Assembly: GCA_944350445.1 (NCBI GenBank)
Contig: CALVOW010000014.1
Coordinates: forward strand, 1 to 37,757
DNA length: 37,757 bases
From: an uncultured Bacilli bacterium
GTDB taxonomy: Bacteria; Bacillota_I; Bacilli_A; RF39; UBA660
Direction: 5' to 3'
This document shows positions 15,458-24,044 of the stretch, piece after piece (within the stretch, counting starts at the first letter, position 1; each line of letters opens with the position of its first letter). Made by a program: the position numbers and the translations under genes. The notes under the pieces are model-generated. The model did not search any database, was not told where the DNA came from, and was given only the letters and a program-made list of their open reading frames with translations.

Positions 15458-16297
15458 TTATTCAGTAATATTAATATTTTTTAAAATAAATACCATACGA
15501 TCACGTCCTGCCATATCTTTTTTTGTAAACACTAAAACATCTTTTAAATATTTTTCAATTAATTCTAAAACAGCTTTTTTTTGTCGAAAACCTATTTCAA
15601 AAGCTAATATATATTTATCATTTAAATATTTTTCACACGACTTTAAAATCTTATCATAAAACTCTAAGCCATTTAAGTTTGCATATAAAGCCAAATGAGG
15701 CTCATTTTTTAAAACTATTTCCGCAACTTCCTCATTCTTACCAATATAAGGTGGATTAGAAATAATTACATCATATTTTTGATTTAAATTAGAAAATAAA
15801 TCCGATTTCAAAATATTAACGGCAACGTTTAATCTTTTAGCATTCAAACTAGCAACTTCAAGAGCAGATTCAGATATATCACTTAAAGTAATATTTAAAC
15901 TAGGATTAATTTTCTTTAAAGTAATACCAATACAACCCGATCCACATCCTAAATCTAAAACATTAAGTTCTTTTTTATTAAAAAAAACTTTATTAATTAA
16001 TTTATTAGTTTCAAAAACTAATTCTTCCGTTTCAAATCTTGGAATTAAAACTCTTTCATCGACATAAAAATTAAATCCATAAAAATTAGTTTCTTTTAAG
16101 GCATATTGAAGCGGTATTCCTTGTTCTAAATTATTTAGGCAATTTATGTATTTATCTACTAATTCCATTTCCACTATATCATTTAAATGAATATTTAATT
16201 CCAAAGGATTTAAATTTATAATTGTTGCAAGTAATAGCTTAGCTTGATCAGTATGAATGCTTTTTTTAGCTAAGCATAATAAATCTTCAACTTTCAC
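15458..16297 (-). CDS. prmC: Release factor glutamine methyltransferase
   Basis: PrmC methylates the Gln of the GGQ motif in peptide release factors, using S-adenosylmethionine. The 279-residue product has an N-terminal helical domain and a Rossmann methyltransferase domain with VLDLGCGSGCIGI (SAM binding) and the catalytic VIISNPPYIG. It starts with GTG at 16297, overlapping the prfA stop by one base, so substrate and modifying enzyme are translated from one transcript. A GTGGTGAA site lies in the end of prfA. Confidence 0.96.
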   Translation of the reverse strand: MKVEDLLCLAKKSIHTDQAKLLLATIINLNPLELNIHLNDIVEMELVDKYINCLNNLEQGIPLQYALKETNFYGFNFYVDERVLIPRFETEELVFETNKLINKVFFNKKELNVLDLGCGSGCIGITLKKINPSLNITLSDISESALEVASLNAKRLNVAVNILKSDLFSNLNQKYDVIISNPPYIGKNEEVAEIVLKNEPHLALYANLNGLEFYDKILKSCEKYLNDKYILAFEIGFRQKKAVLELIEKYLKDVLVFTKKDMAGRDRMVFILKNINITE

Positions 16298-17352
16298 TAT
16301 TCACCACTGACTTTTAATTTTTGATCAGCTGTTATTAAAGCTTCAATAATTTCATCTAATTCGCCTTCCATAACTCGATCTAATTGCTTGGTCGTAAAAC
16401 CGATTCGATGATCAGTTACCCGGTTTTGAGGATAATTATAAGTTCTAATTTTTTCACTTCTATCTCCTGATCCAATTTTATTTTTTCGAATCTCACCATT
16501 TATAGCTTCTTCCTTAGCAAGCATAGCATCATAGACACGACTTTTTAAAATTTGCATAGCCTTTTCCCGGTTTTTAATTTGACTACGTTCATTTTGACAA
16601 GTAACAACAATTCCCGTTGGAATATGGGTCATACGAACCGCACTATCTGTGGTATTAACATGTTGACCACCAGCACCACTACTGCGATAAATATCAATGC
16701 GAATATCACTTTCTTTAATATCAACTTCTAAATCATCAGCTTCAGGCATAACTAAAACTGTCGCTGTTGAAGTTTGAATTCTCCCATTAGCTTCGGTTAC
16801 GGGAACTCTTTGAACTCGATGCGATCCACTTTCATATTTTAATTTCGAATAAACATTTTTTCCTTTTACCATAAATTCTATTAAAGTATAACCACCACTT
16901 GCACCATCAATCGAATTTAATACCTCAACTTGAAAGCCTTGTTTTATAGCATACTTTTCGTACATGCGAAATAAATCTCCAGCAAAGATATTTCCTTCAT
17001 CACCACCAGCTGCTCCCCGAATTTCCATGATAACGTTTTTAAAATCATTTTTGTCTTTGGGAATTAATAAAGTTTCAAGTTCTTGTTCTATGGAACTTTT
17101 TTCTTGATTTAATCGTTCAATTTCTTCCAAAGCAAAATCTTTTAAATCTTCTTCTTTTAACATTTCGTGAGCTTCTTTTAAATCTGTTAAGACGTTTTTA
17201 TACTTATTATAACAATTAACTGTATCTTCTATTGAAGAAAGTTCAATTGATAAGTCTTTTGATTTTTTTATATCATTTAAAACGTCAGGTTGCATTAATA
17301 ATTCTTGGATTTCGTGATAGCGTTTTTCAATTAAGTCTAAACGTTCAATCAT
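16297..17352 (-). CDS. prfA: Peptide chain release factor 1
   Basis: RF1 ends translation at UAA and UAG. The 351-residue product carries the catalytic GGQ in [17 protein letters not shown] and the codon-recognition loop region before it ([24 protein letters not shown]). The prediction that RF1 and RF2 are both needed agrees with the use of TGA as stop in this window. The start has a GGAGGC site 12 bases after the rpoE stop. The rpoE-prfA-prmC order and close spacing make an operon. Confidence 0.97.
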   Translation of the reverse strand: MIERLDLIEKRYHEIQELLMQPDVLNDIKKSKDLSIELSSIEDTVNCYNKYKNVLTDLKEAHEMLKEEDLKDFALEEIERLNQEKSSIEQELETLLIPKDKNDFKNVIMEIRGAAGGDEGNIFAGDLFRMYEKYAIKQGFQVEVLNSIDGASGGYTLIEFMVKGKNVYSKLKYESGSHRVQRVPVTEANGRIQTSTATVLVMPEADDLEVDIKESDIRIDIYRSSGAGGQHVNTTDSAVRMTHIPTGIVVTCQNERSQIKNREKAMQILKSRVYDAMLAKEEAINGEIRKNKIGSGDRSEKIRTYNYPQNRVTDHRIGFTTKQLDRVMEGELDEIIEALITADQKLKVSGE

Positions 17353-17364
17353 AAAGCCTCCTAT

Positions 17365-17802
17365 TTATTCACTTAAATCATCTTCATCTAAAACAACTAA
17401 ATTTGATAAATCTTCTTCATCTGTATCATCAAAATCATCAGAAACATCCACATCATCGGTATATTCATCACCATACTCATCTTCAACTATCTCACCATCA
17501 TCTTTAATTTCATCTAAAAAAGTATCCTCTTCTTCAATTGAATCAACAATTACTTTGTCTGATGTATGACGTTTTCTTAAATCCCAAAGACCATCTACTA
17601 AAATAAATCTCTTATCAGTTGCAAGGGAAGTATAATAATCACCAATTTTATTTTCAATTGTTGATGCTGGTAACTCTAAAAGGGAAACAATTTTTCCAAA
17701 TAAATCTAAAGTATTCATTCCTTTTTTATTATTTTCTAATAGTAAAAAAGTAATATCTTTATAAGATAAATTTTCAACATCCTCTTTTTTAATCTCTTTC
17801 AT
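17365..17802 (-). CDS. rpoE: RNA polymerase delta subunit
   Basis: Delta is found in Firmicutes and helps release RNA polymerase and recycle it. The product (145 residues) has the folded N-terminal domain (about 1-85; MKEIKKEDVENLSYKDITFLLLE, ending DGLWDLRKRH) and a long, disordered acidic tail of Asp and Glu (about 95-145), the family's signature. The frame is open from an ATG at 17820, but the GGAGG site lies inside it, before the ATG at 17802. It follows a small unassigned gene and leads into prfA. Confidence 0.93.
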   Translation of the reverse strand: MKEIKKEDVENLSYKDITFLLLENNKKGMNTLDLFGKIVSLLELPASTIENKIGDYYTSLATDKRFILVDGLWDLRKRHTSDKVIVDSIEEEDTFLDEIKDDGEIVEDEYGDEYTDDVDVSDDFDDTDEEDLSNLVVLDEDDLSE

Positions 17803-17824
17803 TAAATCCTCCACAAACATTTAT

Positions 17825-18160
17825 TTAATTAATAAAAATTTCAATTTCAAAATTATCACTTTCTATTTTATATTTTACATAAAAATAATTCTTCTTATTT
17901 TCAAGTTCTAATAAATCAAAATGAAAATGAAATTTTCGCTTATTTTCTGAATCAATAATAAAACATATTTTTTCATTAAAAGCAAATACTATTTCTAGGA
18001 ATTTAGTTATTCGTTTTAACGTATTAGTTTTAAAATCTAAAATCATTTTACTATCTTTATCTAAAAATTTTAATGTATTGTCTATTAAAATTCCATTTAT
18101 ATTGTATTCATCTTTTGTATTTATTAAACAATATTTTACTAATAAATTTACTTTTCCCAT
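17825..18160 (-). CDS. Small hypothetical protein (possible YwiB/DUF1934 type)
   Basis: The product has 111 residues and is rich in Lys, Asn and Phe, with alternating hydrophobic residues that suggest a beta-barrel. No signal peptide is visible. Its place before rpoE recalls ywiB (DUF1934, calycin-like barrel) near rpoE in B. subtilis, but sequence similarity is too weak for me to assign it. The ATG has a GGTGAA site, and the gene starts the rpoE-prfA-prmC transcript. Confidence 0.7.
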   Translation of the reverse strand: MGKVNLLVKYCLINTKDEYNINGILIDNTLKFLDKDSKMILDFKTNTLKRITKFLEIVFAFNEKICFIIDSENKRKFHFHFDLLELENKKNYFYVKYKIESDNFEIEIFIN

Positions 18161-18195
18161 TTTTCACCAATATGCAATAATACATATCGACATGC

Positions 18196-18204
18196 ATTAT
18201 ATCA
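18196..18204 (-). promoter_or_regulatory. Promoter of the rpoE-prfA-prmC unit
   Basis: The minus strand reads TGA-TATAAT, an extended -10 box. The -35 region is weak. It stands between the divergent rpoE operon and the penicillin-binding-protein gene. Confidence 0.6.
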
Positions 18205-18268
18205 TAAATGATTAAATTTGAACACATATTTTTACATTTTTTTGAAGATAATAAAAATAGGTGATTCG

Positions 18269-20239
18269 ATGAAGTTTTTAAAAAAAATTGTTAAATTTAT
18301 GATTATTATCACCTTTATTGGTGTTATTTTTATATCAGGAATTTATTTATATGCTAAAATGATTCCCAAATTAGATATTAATCAAACAGGAAGTTACTAT
18401 TTATATGATCAAAATGCAGAATTGTTTTTTCAAGGTAATGGAACAAGTGAATGGGCTAAATTAGAAGAAATTAGTCCGTATGTTTTAGATGCAACGATTA
18501 CAATTGAAGATAAAGATTTTTATTCACATCATGGATTTGATGTTTTAAGAATTATAAAGGCTATGTATACAAATATTATTAGTGGAAGTTATAAACAAGG
18601 AGCTTCAACAATTACCCAACAATATGCTAAGAATTTATATTTAGAATTTGATAAAACCTGGGAGAGAAAAATAAAAGAACTTTGGTATACAATTCAACTT
18701 GAAACCCATTATGAAAAAGATGAGATTTTAGAAGGTTACTTAAATTGTATTAATTATGGTCATGGAATTTATGGCATTGAAAATGCTAGTAAATTTTATT
18801 TTAATAAAAAAGCTAGTGAATTAACCTTAGCTGAAGCTAGCATGTTAGTTGGTATTCCCAAATCACCTAGTAACTATTCACCACTTGTCAATTTAGAACT
18901 GGCCAAGGAAAGACAACTTTACATTTTAAATACAATGTTAAAAGAAGAAGTTATTACAAAAGAAGAGTATGATCTAGCAGTAGGGGAAGAATTAACTTTT
19001 TATGGTAAAAAAGATAAAATAAATTTAAATACTTTAATGTATTATCAAGATGCTGTTTTAGATGAATTAGAAAGTATGGATAATATCATTGAAACTTATT
19101 TACAAAAAGGGGGAATTAAAGTCTACACAACCTTAGATATTGCGGCGCAAACTAGTTTAGAGGAAAGTATTCAAGAAAACATGAAAGATAATGAAGAAAT
19201 CCAAGTAAGTGGCATTATGATGGAACCTGAAACTGGGGCAGTTCTTGCTTTGGTTGGCGGAAGAGATTATAATAAATCAGAATATAATCGAGCAATTACC
19301 TCCAAAAGACAAGTTGGATCAATTATGAAACCTTTTTTATACTATAATGCCTTAGAAAATGGGTTTACAGCTAGTACTTCGTTTTTATCTCAACAAACAA
19401 GTTTTACCTTAGGAGTAGATAATGTCTATTCTCCGCAAAATTATAATAATTTATATCCTAATAAAGCTATTAGCATGGCATCAGCTATCGCTTTTTCCGA
19501 CAATATTTATGCTATTAAAACACATTTATTCTTAGGAGAAAGTAATTTAGTTGACACAGCTAAAAGAGTAGGGATAAAAACGGAATTAGAGCCCATTGCA
19601 TCCCTTCCCCTTGGAACGGTTGAATTAACTAATTTAGAAATTACTAATGCCTATGCAACTCTTGCTAATCTGGGAACTAAAAATGAACCATATTTTATTG
19701 AAAGAATTGAAGATATGGAAGGAAATATTTTATATGAACATAAAAATACAAGTGAAGTAGTTTTAAATAAAAGTTTAACCTTTATTTTAAATGATTTATT
19801 AAAGGGAACTTATGATTATAATATGGTTGATTATACATATCCTACTAATATATCGATTGCTTCTCTTTTAACTCATGATTATGGAATTAAATCAGGTTCA
19901 ACTGATACAGACAACTGGATTATTGGCTTTAACCAAGATATTGTAACATCTGTTTGGATAGGCTATGATGATAACAAAGATTTAGCAGAAAGTGATTTTA
20001 AATACTCTAAGAAAATATTTGCTAATGCAGTTGAAAATTACTTAAAAGATAAAGAAACAAATTGGTATGATATTCCCGAAAATGTTGTAGGGGTAGTAGT
20101 TGATCCAATCACGGGTAATTTGGCAACCGATGAATCTGAACATAAAAAAATTCTTTATTATATAAAAGGAACGGAACCAAGTTATACTCAAGAAGTTTTT
20201 GATGAATATGAAGAAAAAAAAGAAGAAATTACAGAATAA
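18269..20239 (+). CDS. Bifunctional class A penicillin-binding protein
   Basis: The 656-residue product has one N-terminal membrane anchor (about 5-30), a GT51 glycosyltransferase domain with the catalytic IEDKDFYSHHGFD and GASTITQQYAKNL motifs, then a transpeptidase domain with SxxK in GSIMKPF, SxN in FSDNIYA and KSG in YGIKSGST. It polymerises and cross-links peptidoglycan outside the cell. The frame is open from TTG at 18218, but GGTGAT before the ATG at 18269 (MKFLKKIVK) is the better start. The family is PBP1A/PbpF-like; the short C-terminus has no extra domain. The gene converges with pduL, overlapping it by 11 bases. Confidence 0.95.
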   Translation: MKFLKKIVKFMIIITFIGVIFISGIYLYAKMIPKLDINQTGSYYLYDQNAELFFQGNGTSEWAKLEEISPYVLDATITIEDKDFYSHHGFDVLRIIKAMYTNIISGSYKQGASTITQQYAKNLYLEFDKTWERKIKELWYTIQLETHYEKDEILEGYLNCINYGHGIYGIENASKFYFNKKASELTLAEASMLVGIPKSPSNYSPLVNLELAKERQLYILNTMLKEEVITKEEYDLAVGEELTFYGKKDKINLNTLMYYQDAVLDELESMDNIIETYLQKGGIKVYTTLDIAAQTSLEESIQENMKDNEEIQVSGIMMEPETGAVLALVGGRDYNKSEYNRAITSKRQVGSIMKPFLYYNALENGFTASTSFLSQQTSFTLGVDNVYSPQNYNNLYPNKAISMASAIAFSDNIYAIKTHLFLGESNLVDTAKRVGIKTELEPIASLPLGTVELTNLEITNAYATLANLGTKNEPYFIERIEDMEGNILYEHKNTSEVVLNKSLTFILNDLLKGTYDYNMVDYTYPTNISIASLLTHDYGIKSGSTDTDNWIIGFNQDIVTSVWIGYDDNKDLAESDFKYSKKIFANAVENYLKDKETNWYDIPENVVGVVVDPITGNLATDESEHKKILYYIKGTEPSYTQEVFDEYEEKKEEITE

Positions 20240-20789
20240 TTTCTACTTCTTCGCCATTTTTTAATAAAAAAGCATTAGCATCATCAGTATCTAAATGAAC
20301 TTCAAAATAAGCTTCTTTTGAATCTTTTAAATGAACATGTTCTAAAATGCCACCTTTTTCGCCTTCTATTTTTAAACTAACTTCTTTAATTCCGACTAAA
20401 TTTTTTTGACGACGAATCTCTTCATTAATATGAATATGACGAGTAGCAATAATTCCCGCTTCTCTTTCAATTTGCTCCAATGGACTAATTATTGTTAATA
20501 AAGAGGCTCCTTCTAAATCTCCAGAATCACGAACAGGTGGATTAATTCCTAATTTATAAGCATCGGTTTTACTAACTTCAACTTGCGTATAATCTCTTAC
20601 TGGTCCTAAAACCCGAACATTTTCTATTACACCCTTAGGTCCAGCAATAGAAACGGTTAAATTGCTAGCAAATTGTCCTGGTTGCTTTAAATTATTCCGA
20701 ATGTCCATTTTAGTATCTTTAAATAATATTTTATAATCTTCATGACTTAAGTGAACATGACGATTACTAACTCCAACTTGAATTTTCAT
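20229..20789 (-). CDS. pduL: PduL-type phosphate acyltransferase
   Basis: PduL enzymes interconvert acyl-CoA and acyl phosphate (acetyl or propionyl) and are unrelated to Pta. The product has 186 residues with two PduL repeats: VGVSNRHVHLS, QPGQFASN, VRVLGPVRDYTQVEVS, PPVRDSGDLEG, ATRHIHI and LEHVHL. The His residues bind the zinc ions. The frame is open to 20897, but AGAAGG before the ATG at 20789 (MKIQVGVSN) marks the start. There is no microcompartment shell gene nearby and no N-terminal targeting extension, so it probably works as a cytosolic phosphotransacetylase for acetate/ATP formation. Confidence 0.92.
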   Translation of the reverse strand: MKIQVGVSNRHVHLSHEDYKILFKDTKMDIRNNLKQPGQFASNLTVSIAGPKGVIENVRVLGPVRDYTQVEVSKTDAYKLGINPPVRDSGDLEGASLLTIISPLEQIEREAGIIATRHIHINEEIRRQKNLVGIKEVSLKIEGEKGGILEHVHLKDSKEAYFEVHLDTDDANAFLLKNGEEVEIIL

Positions 20790-20808
20790 ATAACCTTCTT
20801 TCGAATTT

Positions 20809-20817
20809 ATTATAGCA
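20809..20817 (-). promoter_or_regulatory. Promoter of pduL
   Basis: The minus strand reads TGC-TATAAT, an extended -10, 20 bases before the start codon. It lies in the 78-base space shared with the divergent gerQ. Confidence 0.6.
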
Positions 20818-20867
20818 AAATATAGGTATTTTTTAAAGTTTTTTTCATAGAATTTACAGGAGGGAAA

Positions 20868-21203
20868 ATGAATAATTATAGTTACCAAAGTTATCAAGGA
20901 TCAAGACAAATGGAACCAAATTATATTCCAAGTCAAAGTTCATCACCACCAGGAGTAGGCGGAGTAGTTCAAGGAAATATTTTTTATGCTGAATATATTT
21001 TAAATCAAAATATAGGTAAAAAAATAAAAGTTTATATGTCTTTTGCTGATTCTATTGAATGGCGAGATCGCATTTTTGAAGGAACATTAGAAGCTGTAGG
21101 AAGGGAATTTTTACTGATTTCTGATCGCCAAAATAATAAATGGTATATGCTTTGGAGTATTTATATAGACTTTCTTGAATTTAGTGACGAAGTTATTTTT
21201 TAA
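20868..21203 (+). CDS. gerQ: GerQ-like spore coat protein
   Basis: The 111-residue product has a Gln/Tyr/Ser/Pro-rich N-terminus (about 1-35) and a conserved domain with IGKKIKVYMSFADS, IFEGTLEAVGREFLLISD and WSIYIDFLEF, which fits GerQ (YwdL). In Bacillus, GerQ is a coat protein made in the mother cell, cross-linked by transglutaminase and needed to place the germination lytic enzyme CwlJ. It is shorter than the B. subtilis protein, mainly at the N-terminus. ACAGGAGGG precedes the ATG. It is divergent from pduL. With spoIIR and the spoIIQ-like gene, it points to a spore-forming ancestry or ability. Confidence 0.85.
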   Translation: MNNYSYQSYQGSRQMEPNYIPSQSSSPPGVGGVVQGNIFYAEYILNQNIGKKIKVYMSFADSIEWRDRIFEGTLEAVGREFLLISDRQNNKWYMLWSIYIDFLEFSDEVIF

Positions 21204-21205
21204 TA

Positions 21206-21234
21206 TTGTAAATTGTGATTACTTTTAGTATAAT
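21206..21234 (+). promoter_or_regulatory. Promoter of the LemA-like gene
   Basis: TTGTAA (21206-21211), 17-bp spacer, TATAAT (21229-21234), then a GGTGAT ribosome-binding site and ATG at 21250. Confidence 0.8.
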
Positions 21235-21249
21235 ATTTATGGTGATAAT

Positions 21250-21798
21250 ATGAATAATATATTAATACTAGCCATTTGTATACTAATTTTAATCATTTTA
21301 TTTATAATCATTATTTTAATAATTAGTAAAAAGAAAATACAAGAAGTTATAACACCTCTGGATATTTCCAAAGAAGAAATAAATGATTATTTAAAACAAA
21401 AATATAAATTATATAAAGAAATAACTAAATTTATTAAAGATAATTTAAGTATTAAAGAAGAGGCTTTTCAAGAATTCTTAGCTTTTAATCAAAAAGAATG
21501 TACGCAAAGTAATTTAATTACTATTTTAGATAAAACAACTTACGAAATTAATGAATATGTTGATAAATATGATGAACTTTTAAAAAATAAAGATTTCTTA
21601 AAACTAAAAAAAGATTTATATTATGTTCAAGTAAATTTAGAAGCTTGTATTGATTACTATAACAATAAAATTATTTTCTATAATAATTTAAAAAATACTG
21701 GACCTACTAGTTTTGCTACAAAATTCTTTGAATTCGAAGAATTTGCAAGTATTACAAATGAAAAGAAAGAAATATCTAGATTAATTAATTTAAACTAG
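21250..21798 (+). CDS. LemA-like membrane-anchored helical protein
   Basis: The 182-residue product has a strongly hydrophobic N-terminal segment (about 3-26) and an all-helical remainder. The last third (YYVQVNLEACIDYYNNKII, then FYNNL and the ATKFFEFEEF stretch) matches the pattern of the LemA family, where R-x-x-YN-x-x-V-x-x-YN is followed by a short hydrophobic tail. The family's function is not known; it is membrane-anchored. It has its own promoter. Its stop lies in the terminator shared with cdaR, which converges on it. Assignment is by pattern only. Confidence 0.75.
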   Translation: MNNILILAICILILIILFIIIILIISKKKIQEVITPLDISKEEINDYLKQKYKLYKEITKFIKDNLSIKEEAFQEFLAFNQKECTQSNLITILDKTTYEINEYVDKYDELLKNKDFLKLKKDLYYVQVNLEACIDYYNNKIIFYNNLKNTGPTSFATKFFEFEEFASITNEKKEISRLINLN

Positions 21799-21808
21799 AT
21801 ATTTCTTT
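21767..21808. terminator. Bidirectional terminator between the LemA-like gene and cdaR
   Basis: AAGAAATATCTAG (21767-21779) pairs perfectly with CTAGATATTTCTT (21795-21807), and the plus strand continues TTTT. The stem contains the last codons of the LemA-like gene. The minus strand also ends in a T-rich run, so it can serve cdaR. Confidence 0.85.
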
Positions 21809-21809
21809 T

Positions 21810-23165
21810 TTATTCATAAATTTCAACTCTTACTTTTTGGGTTTTCGAAGTATAACTTAACCTTAAATCATCTCCCGTTACTTTAACATCAACCTCATAT
21901 GTTCCTGGAGTTGTATATTCTGATAAATCAATAGTAGCAGTAATTGTTGAAGTATCTAAATCATCTAATAGTTCTTTACTTCCTCTAACAATAACTGAAA
22001 CTGTACTATTTTCTTCATTTAAAGCTGTAACTTTTAAGCCTTCAGCTAAATTAATAGTTTGAATACCAATTCCGGATACTTCTTTTTGTTCTTCTGCACC
22101 AACATTTACTTTAACAGTAACTGTTTTTTCACTCATTTCCCGAACACCACTTGGTTTTTCTAAATTAACAGTAAATTCTTTATATGCAGATAAATTAGTA
22201 ATATCAATTCTAACTGGAATATATTCAATTTCTTTTAAACTTTCTTCATCACCGTAAATAGTAACATTAGAAATATTGGTAGTTGTCGATTCAATTGCAT
22301 AACCAAGAGCAATATCACCAACTGGAACAACTCTAATTGGAACAACTTTACTAACTGACGTAATGTTTAAAGTTGCATCAACTGTCTCAGGTAAAATTTC
22401 CACATCAACAATTTCTCCGGCATCATTATAAGCTACTAATTTATTATTACTAATAGAAGCTTCTCCAACTGTTGGTTCAACTAAATTATTGACATCAATT
22501 AAAGCTTTTACGTAAGCAACTGTTTCTAATTTTTTAGCTGATCCTTTAATAGTTACTTCCGTTTGACTTAAAGATATACTACTAATATCTAATTTACTAT
22601 CTAAGTTATTGCGATGTAAAACTTCGGCTGTTACTTCTCTAGTTGAACTTACTTTATCATAGATAATAACTGTTACTTGACTAGGATCAATTTTATAATC
22701 TACCGATGAGATAGCTTGACGATATTTTAAACTAACTTTATGAGTTCCGGCTGATAATTCCCTTAAATCAACCGATATTTCTTGACTGGGATATTGTTTA
22801 GCTAAATAAATATCGCTTTGTCTTCCAATTAAAACGACATCAACTGTTTCAGGTAATCCTTCAACAACATATGCTTCTTCATTATAAATTGCTGTTACTG
22901 GTTGACTATACAAAATTTCCGCTGAATTATCAACTAAAGCACTGGAATTTTGATCAACAAAATAAAAAACTAAAAAGGCAAGTAATAAGGATATAACAAT
23001 AAGTGATTGTTTATTAGTAAATAATTTTTCAAAAGTTTTATTATTTTTGGAAAATAATTCCGAAATTTTCAAAAATAATTTCATAATTGGTGTAATAATA
23101 ATTCGATCAATGAAACGAAGAATTTTTCCAATAAAAAGACATATTTTTTTAATTATCTTCTTCAT
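21810..23165 (-). CDS. cdaR: CdaR/YbbR-domain regulator of diadenylate cyclase
   Basis: CdaR is a membrane-anchored protein with outer YbbR domains that modulates CdaA, the c-di-AMP synthase. The 451-residue product has a membrane segment (about 50-68, SLIVISLLLAFLVFYFV) and several YbbR repeats, seen in repeated motifs such as VDLRELSAGTHKV, VTIKGSAKKLETV and VRIDITNLSAYKEF. The frame is open from an earlier ATG at 23180, but GAGGAGG lies inside that stretch, before the ATG at 23165. It overlaps the end of cdaA by 17 bases, so the two are coupled. glmM, which usually follows in Firmicutes, is absent here. Confidence 0.93.
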   Translation of the reverse strand: MKKIIKKICLFIGKILRFIDRIIITPIMKLFLKISELFSKNNKTFEKLFTNKQSLIVISLLLAFLVFYFVDQNSSALVDNSAEILYSQPVTAIYNEEAYVVEGLPETVDVVLIGRQSDIYLAKQYPSQEISVDLRELSAGTHKVSLKYRQAISSVDYKIDPSQVTVIIYDKVSSTREVTAEVLHRNNLDSKLDISSISLSQTEVTIKGSAKKLETVAYVKALIDVNNLVEPTVGEASISNNKLVAYNDAGEIVDVEILPETVDATLNITSVSKVVPIRVVPVGDIALGYAIESTTTNISNVTIYGDEESLKEIEYIPVRIDITNLSAYKEFTVNLEKPSGVREMSEKTVTVKVNVGAEEQKEVSGIGIQTINLAEGLKVTALNEENSTVSVIVRGSKELLDDLDTSTITATIDLSEYTTPGTYEVDVKVTGDDLRLSYTSKTQKVRVEIYE

Positions 23166-23973
23166 AAACTTCCTCCTCATCTGGACTTGTTGTTTCGTTA
23201 TCTAAGGTTTTAGGACGCAATTCATCAATTAACATCATTCTAGCATCATCTAAGGATAAATTATAGAAAAGTTCTCCCTTTACAGCAATAGAAATACGAC
23301 CTGTTTCTTCGGATACTACAATACTAATAGCATCGGTTTCTTCGGCAATTCCCAAAGCTGCACGATGACGAGTCCCAAGACGTTTGTTTAATTTAATGTT
23401 ATTACTTGTTGGAAAAACGGCTCCGGCACAACTAATTCTATTTCCTTGAATAATAACCGCTCCATCATGTAATGGGTTATTAGGAAAAAATATAGAAACT
23501 AATAATTCGTTAGTTAAATCAGCATATAATGGTTTAGCTTTATCAATATAATCAGATAAACTAACATCACGTTCAATTACAATCAAAGCTCCAATTCGCG
23601 TTTTTCTACAATAATCAACTGCTTGAATAATTTCATAAACTAATTTTTCACGTTCGTCAACCGTTAAAATCTTATGACGACCTAATAATTGACTTCGACC
23701 AAGTTGTTCTAAGGCGCCCCGAATTTCTGGTTGAAAAATAATAATTAAAGCTAATGGTCCCCATTCAATTACATATTCAAGTAATAAGCCAACCGTTGTA
23801 AAACCAGCAAAATCACTTATTAGTTTAATCAATATAATAACTAAAACACCTTTTATTAAAAGTGACATTTTCACATTATTTTTAAAATTCTTTAAAATAT
23901 AATAAAACATTACCCATACAATAGCAATATCAATAACATTTTTTATAATATTTAAAATACTATCCCAAGTCAT
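23149..23973 (-). CDS. cdaA: Diadenylate cyclase CdaA
   Basis: CdaA makes the essential second messenger c-di-AMP from two ATP, controlling potassium and osmolyte balance and wall homeostasis. The 274-residue product has three N-terminal membrane helices (within about 5-85) and a DAC domain with the catalytic LHDGAVII and GTRHRAALGIAE motifs, and a Glu-rich C-terminus. The ATG has an AAGGAG site. A sigma-A type promoter lies just upstream. The cdaA-cdaR pair is conserved in Firmicutes. Confidence 0.96.
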   Translation of the reverse strand: MTWDSILNIIKNVIDIAIVWVMFYYILKNFKNNVKMSLLIKGVLVIILIKLISDFAGFTTVGLLLEYVIEWGPLALIIIFQPEIRGALEQLGRSQLLGRHKILTVDEREKLVYEIIQAVDYCRKTRIGALIVIERDVSLSDYIDKAKPLYADLTNELLVSIFFPNNPLHDGAVIIQGNRISCAGAVFPTSNNIKLNKRLGTRHRAALGIAEETDAISIVVSEETGRISIAVKGELFYNLSLDDARMMLIDELRPKTLDNETTSPDEEEVYEEDN

Positions 23974-23996
23974 AAAAAATCTCCTTATGTTAAATA

Positions 23997-24025
23997 ATTA
24001 TAGCAAAAAAAAGGAAAATAGTAAA
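23997..24025 (-). promoter_or_regulatory. Promoter of cdaA-cdaR
   Basis: The minus strand has TTTACT (24025-24020), 17-bp spacer and an extended -10 TGC-TATAAT (box 24002-23997). Confidence 0.75.
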
Positions 24026-24044
24026 TAGCCAGATTTTTGAAGAC

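Noticed and set aside
20825-20867. Sigma-E/K type promoter (CATAGAAT) before gerQ
   Set aside because: The -10-like box abuts the ribosome-binding site, so the mRNA would start inside it, and no -35 fits.
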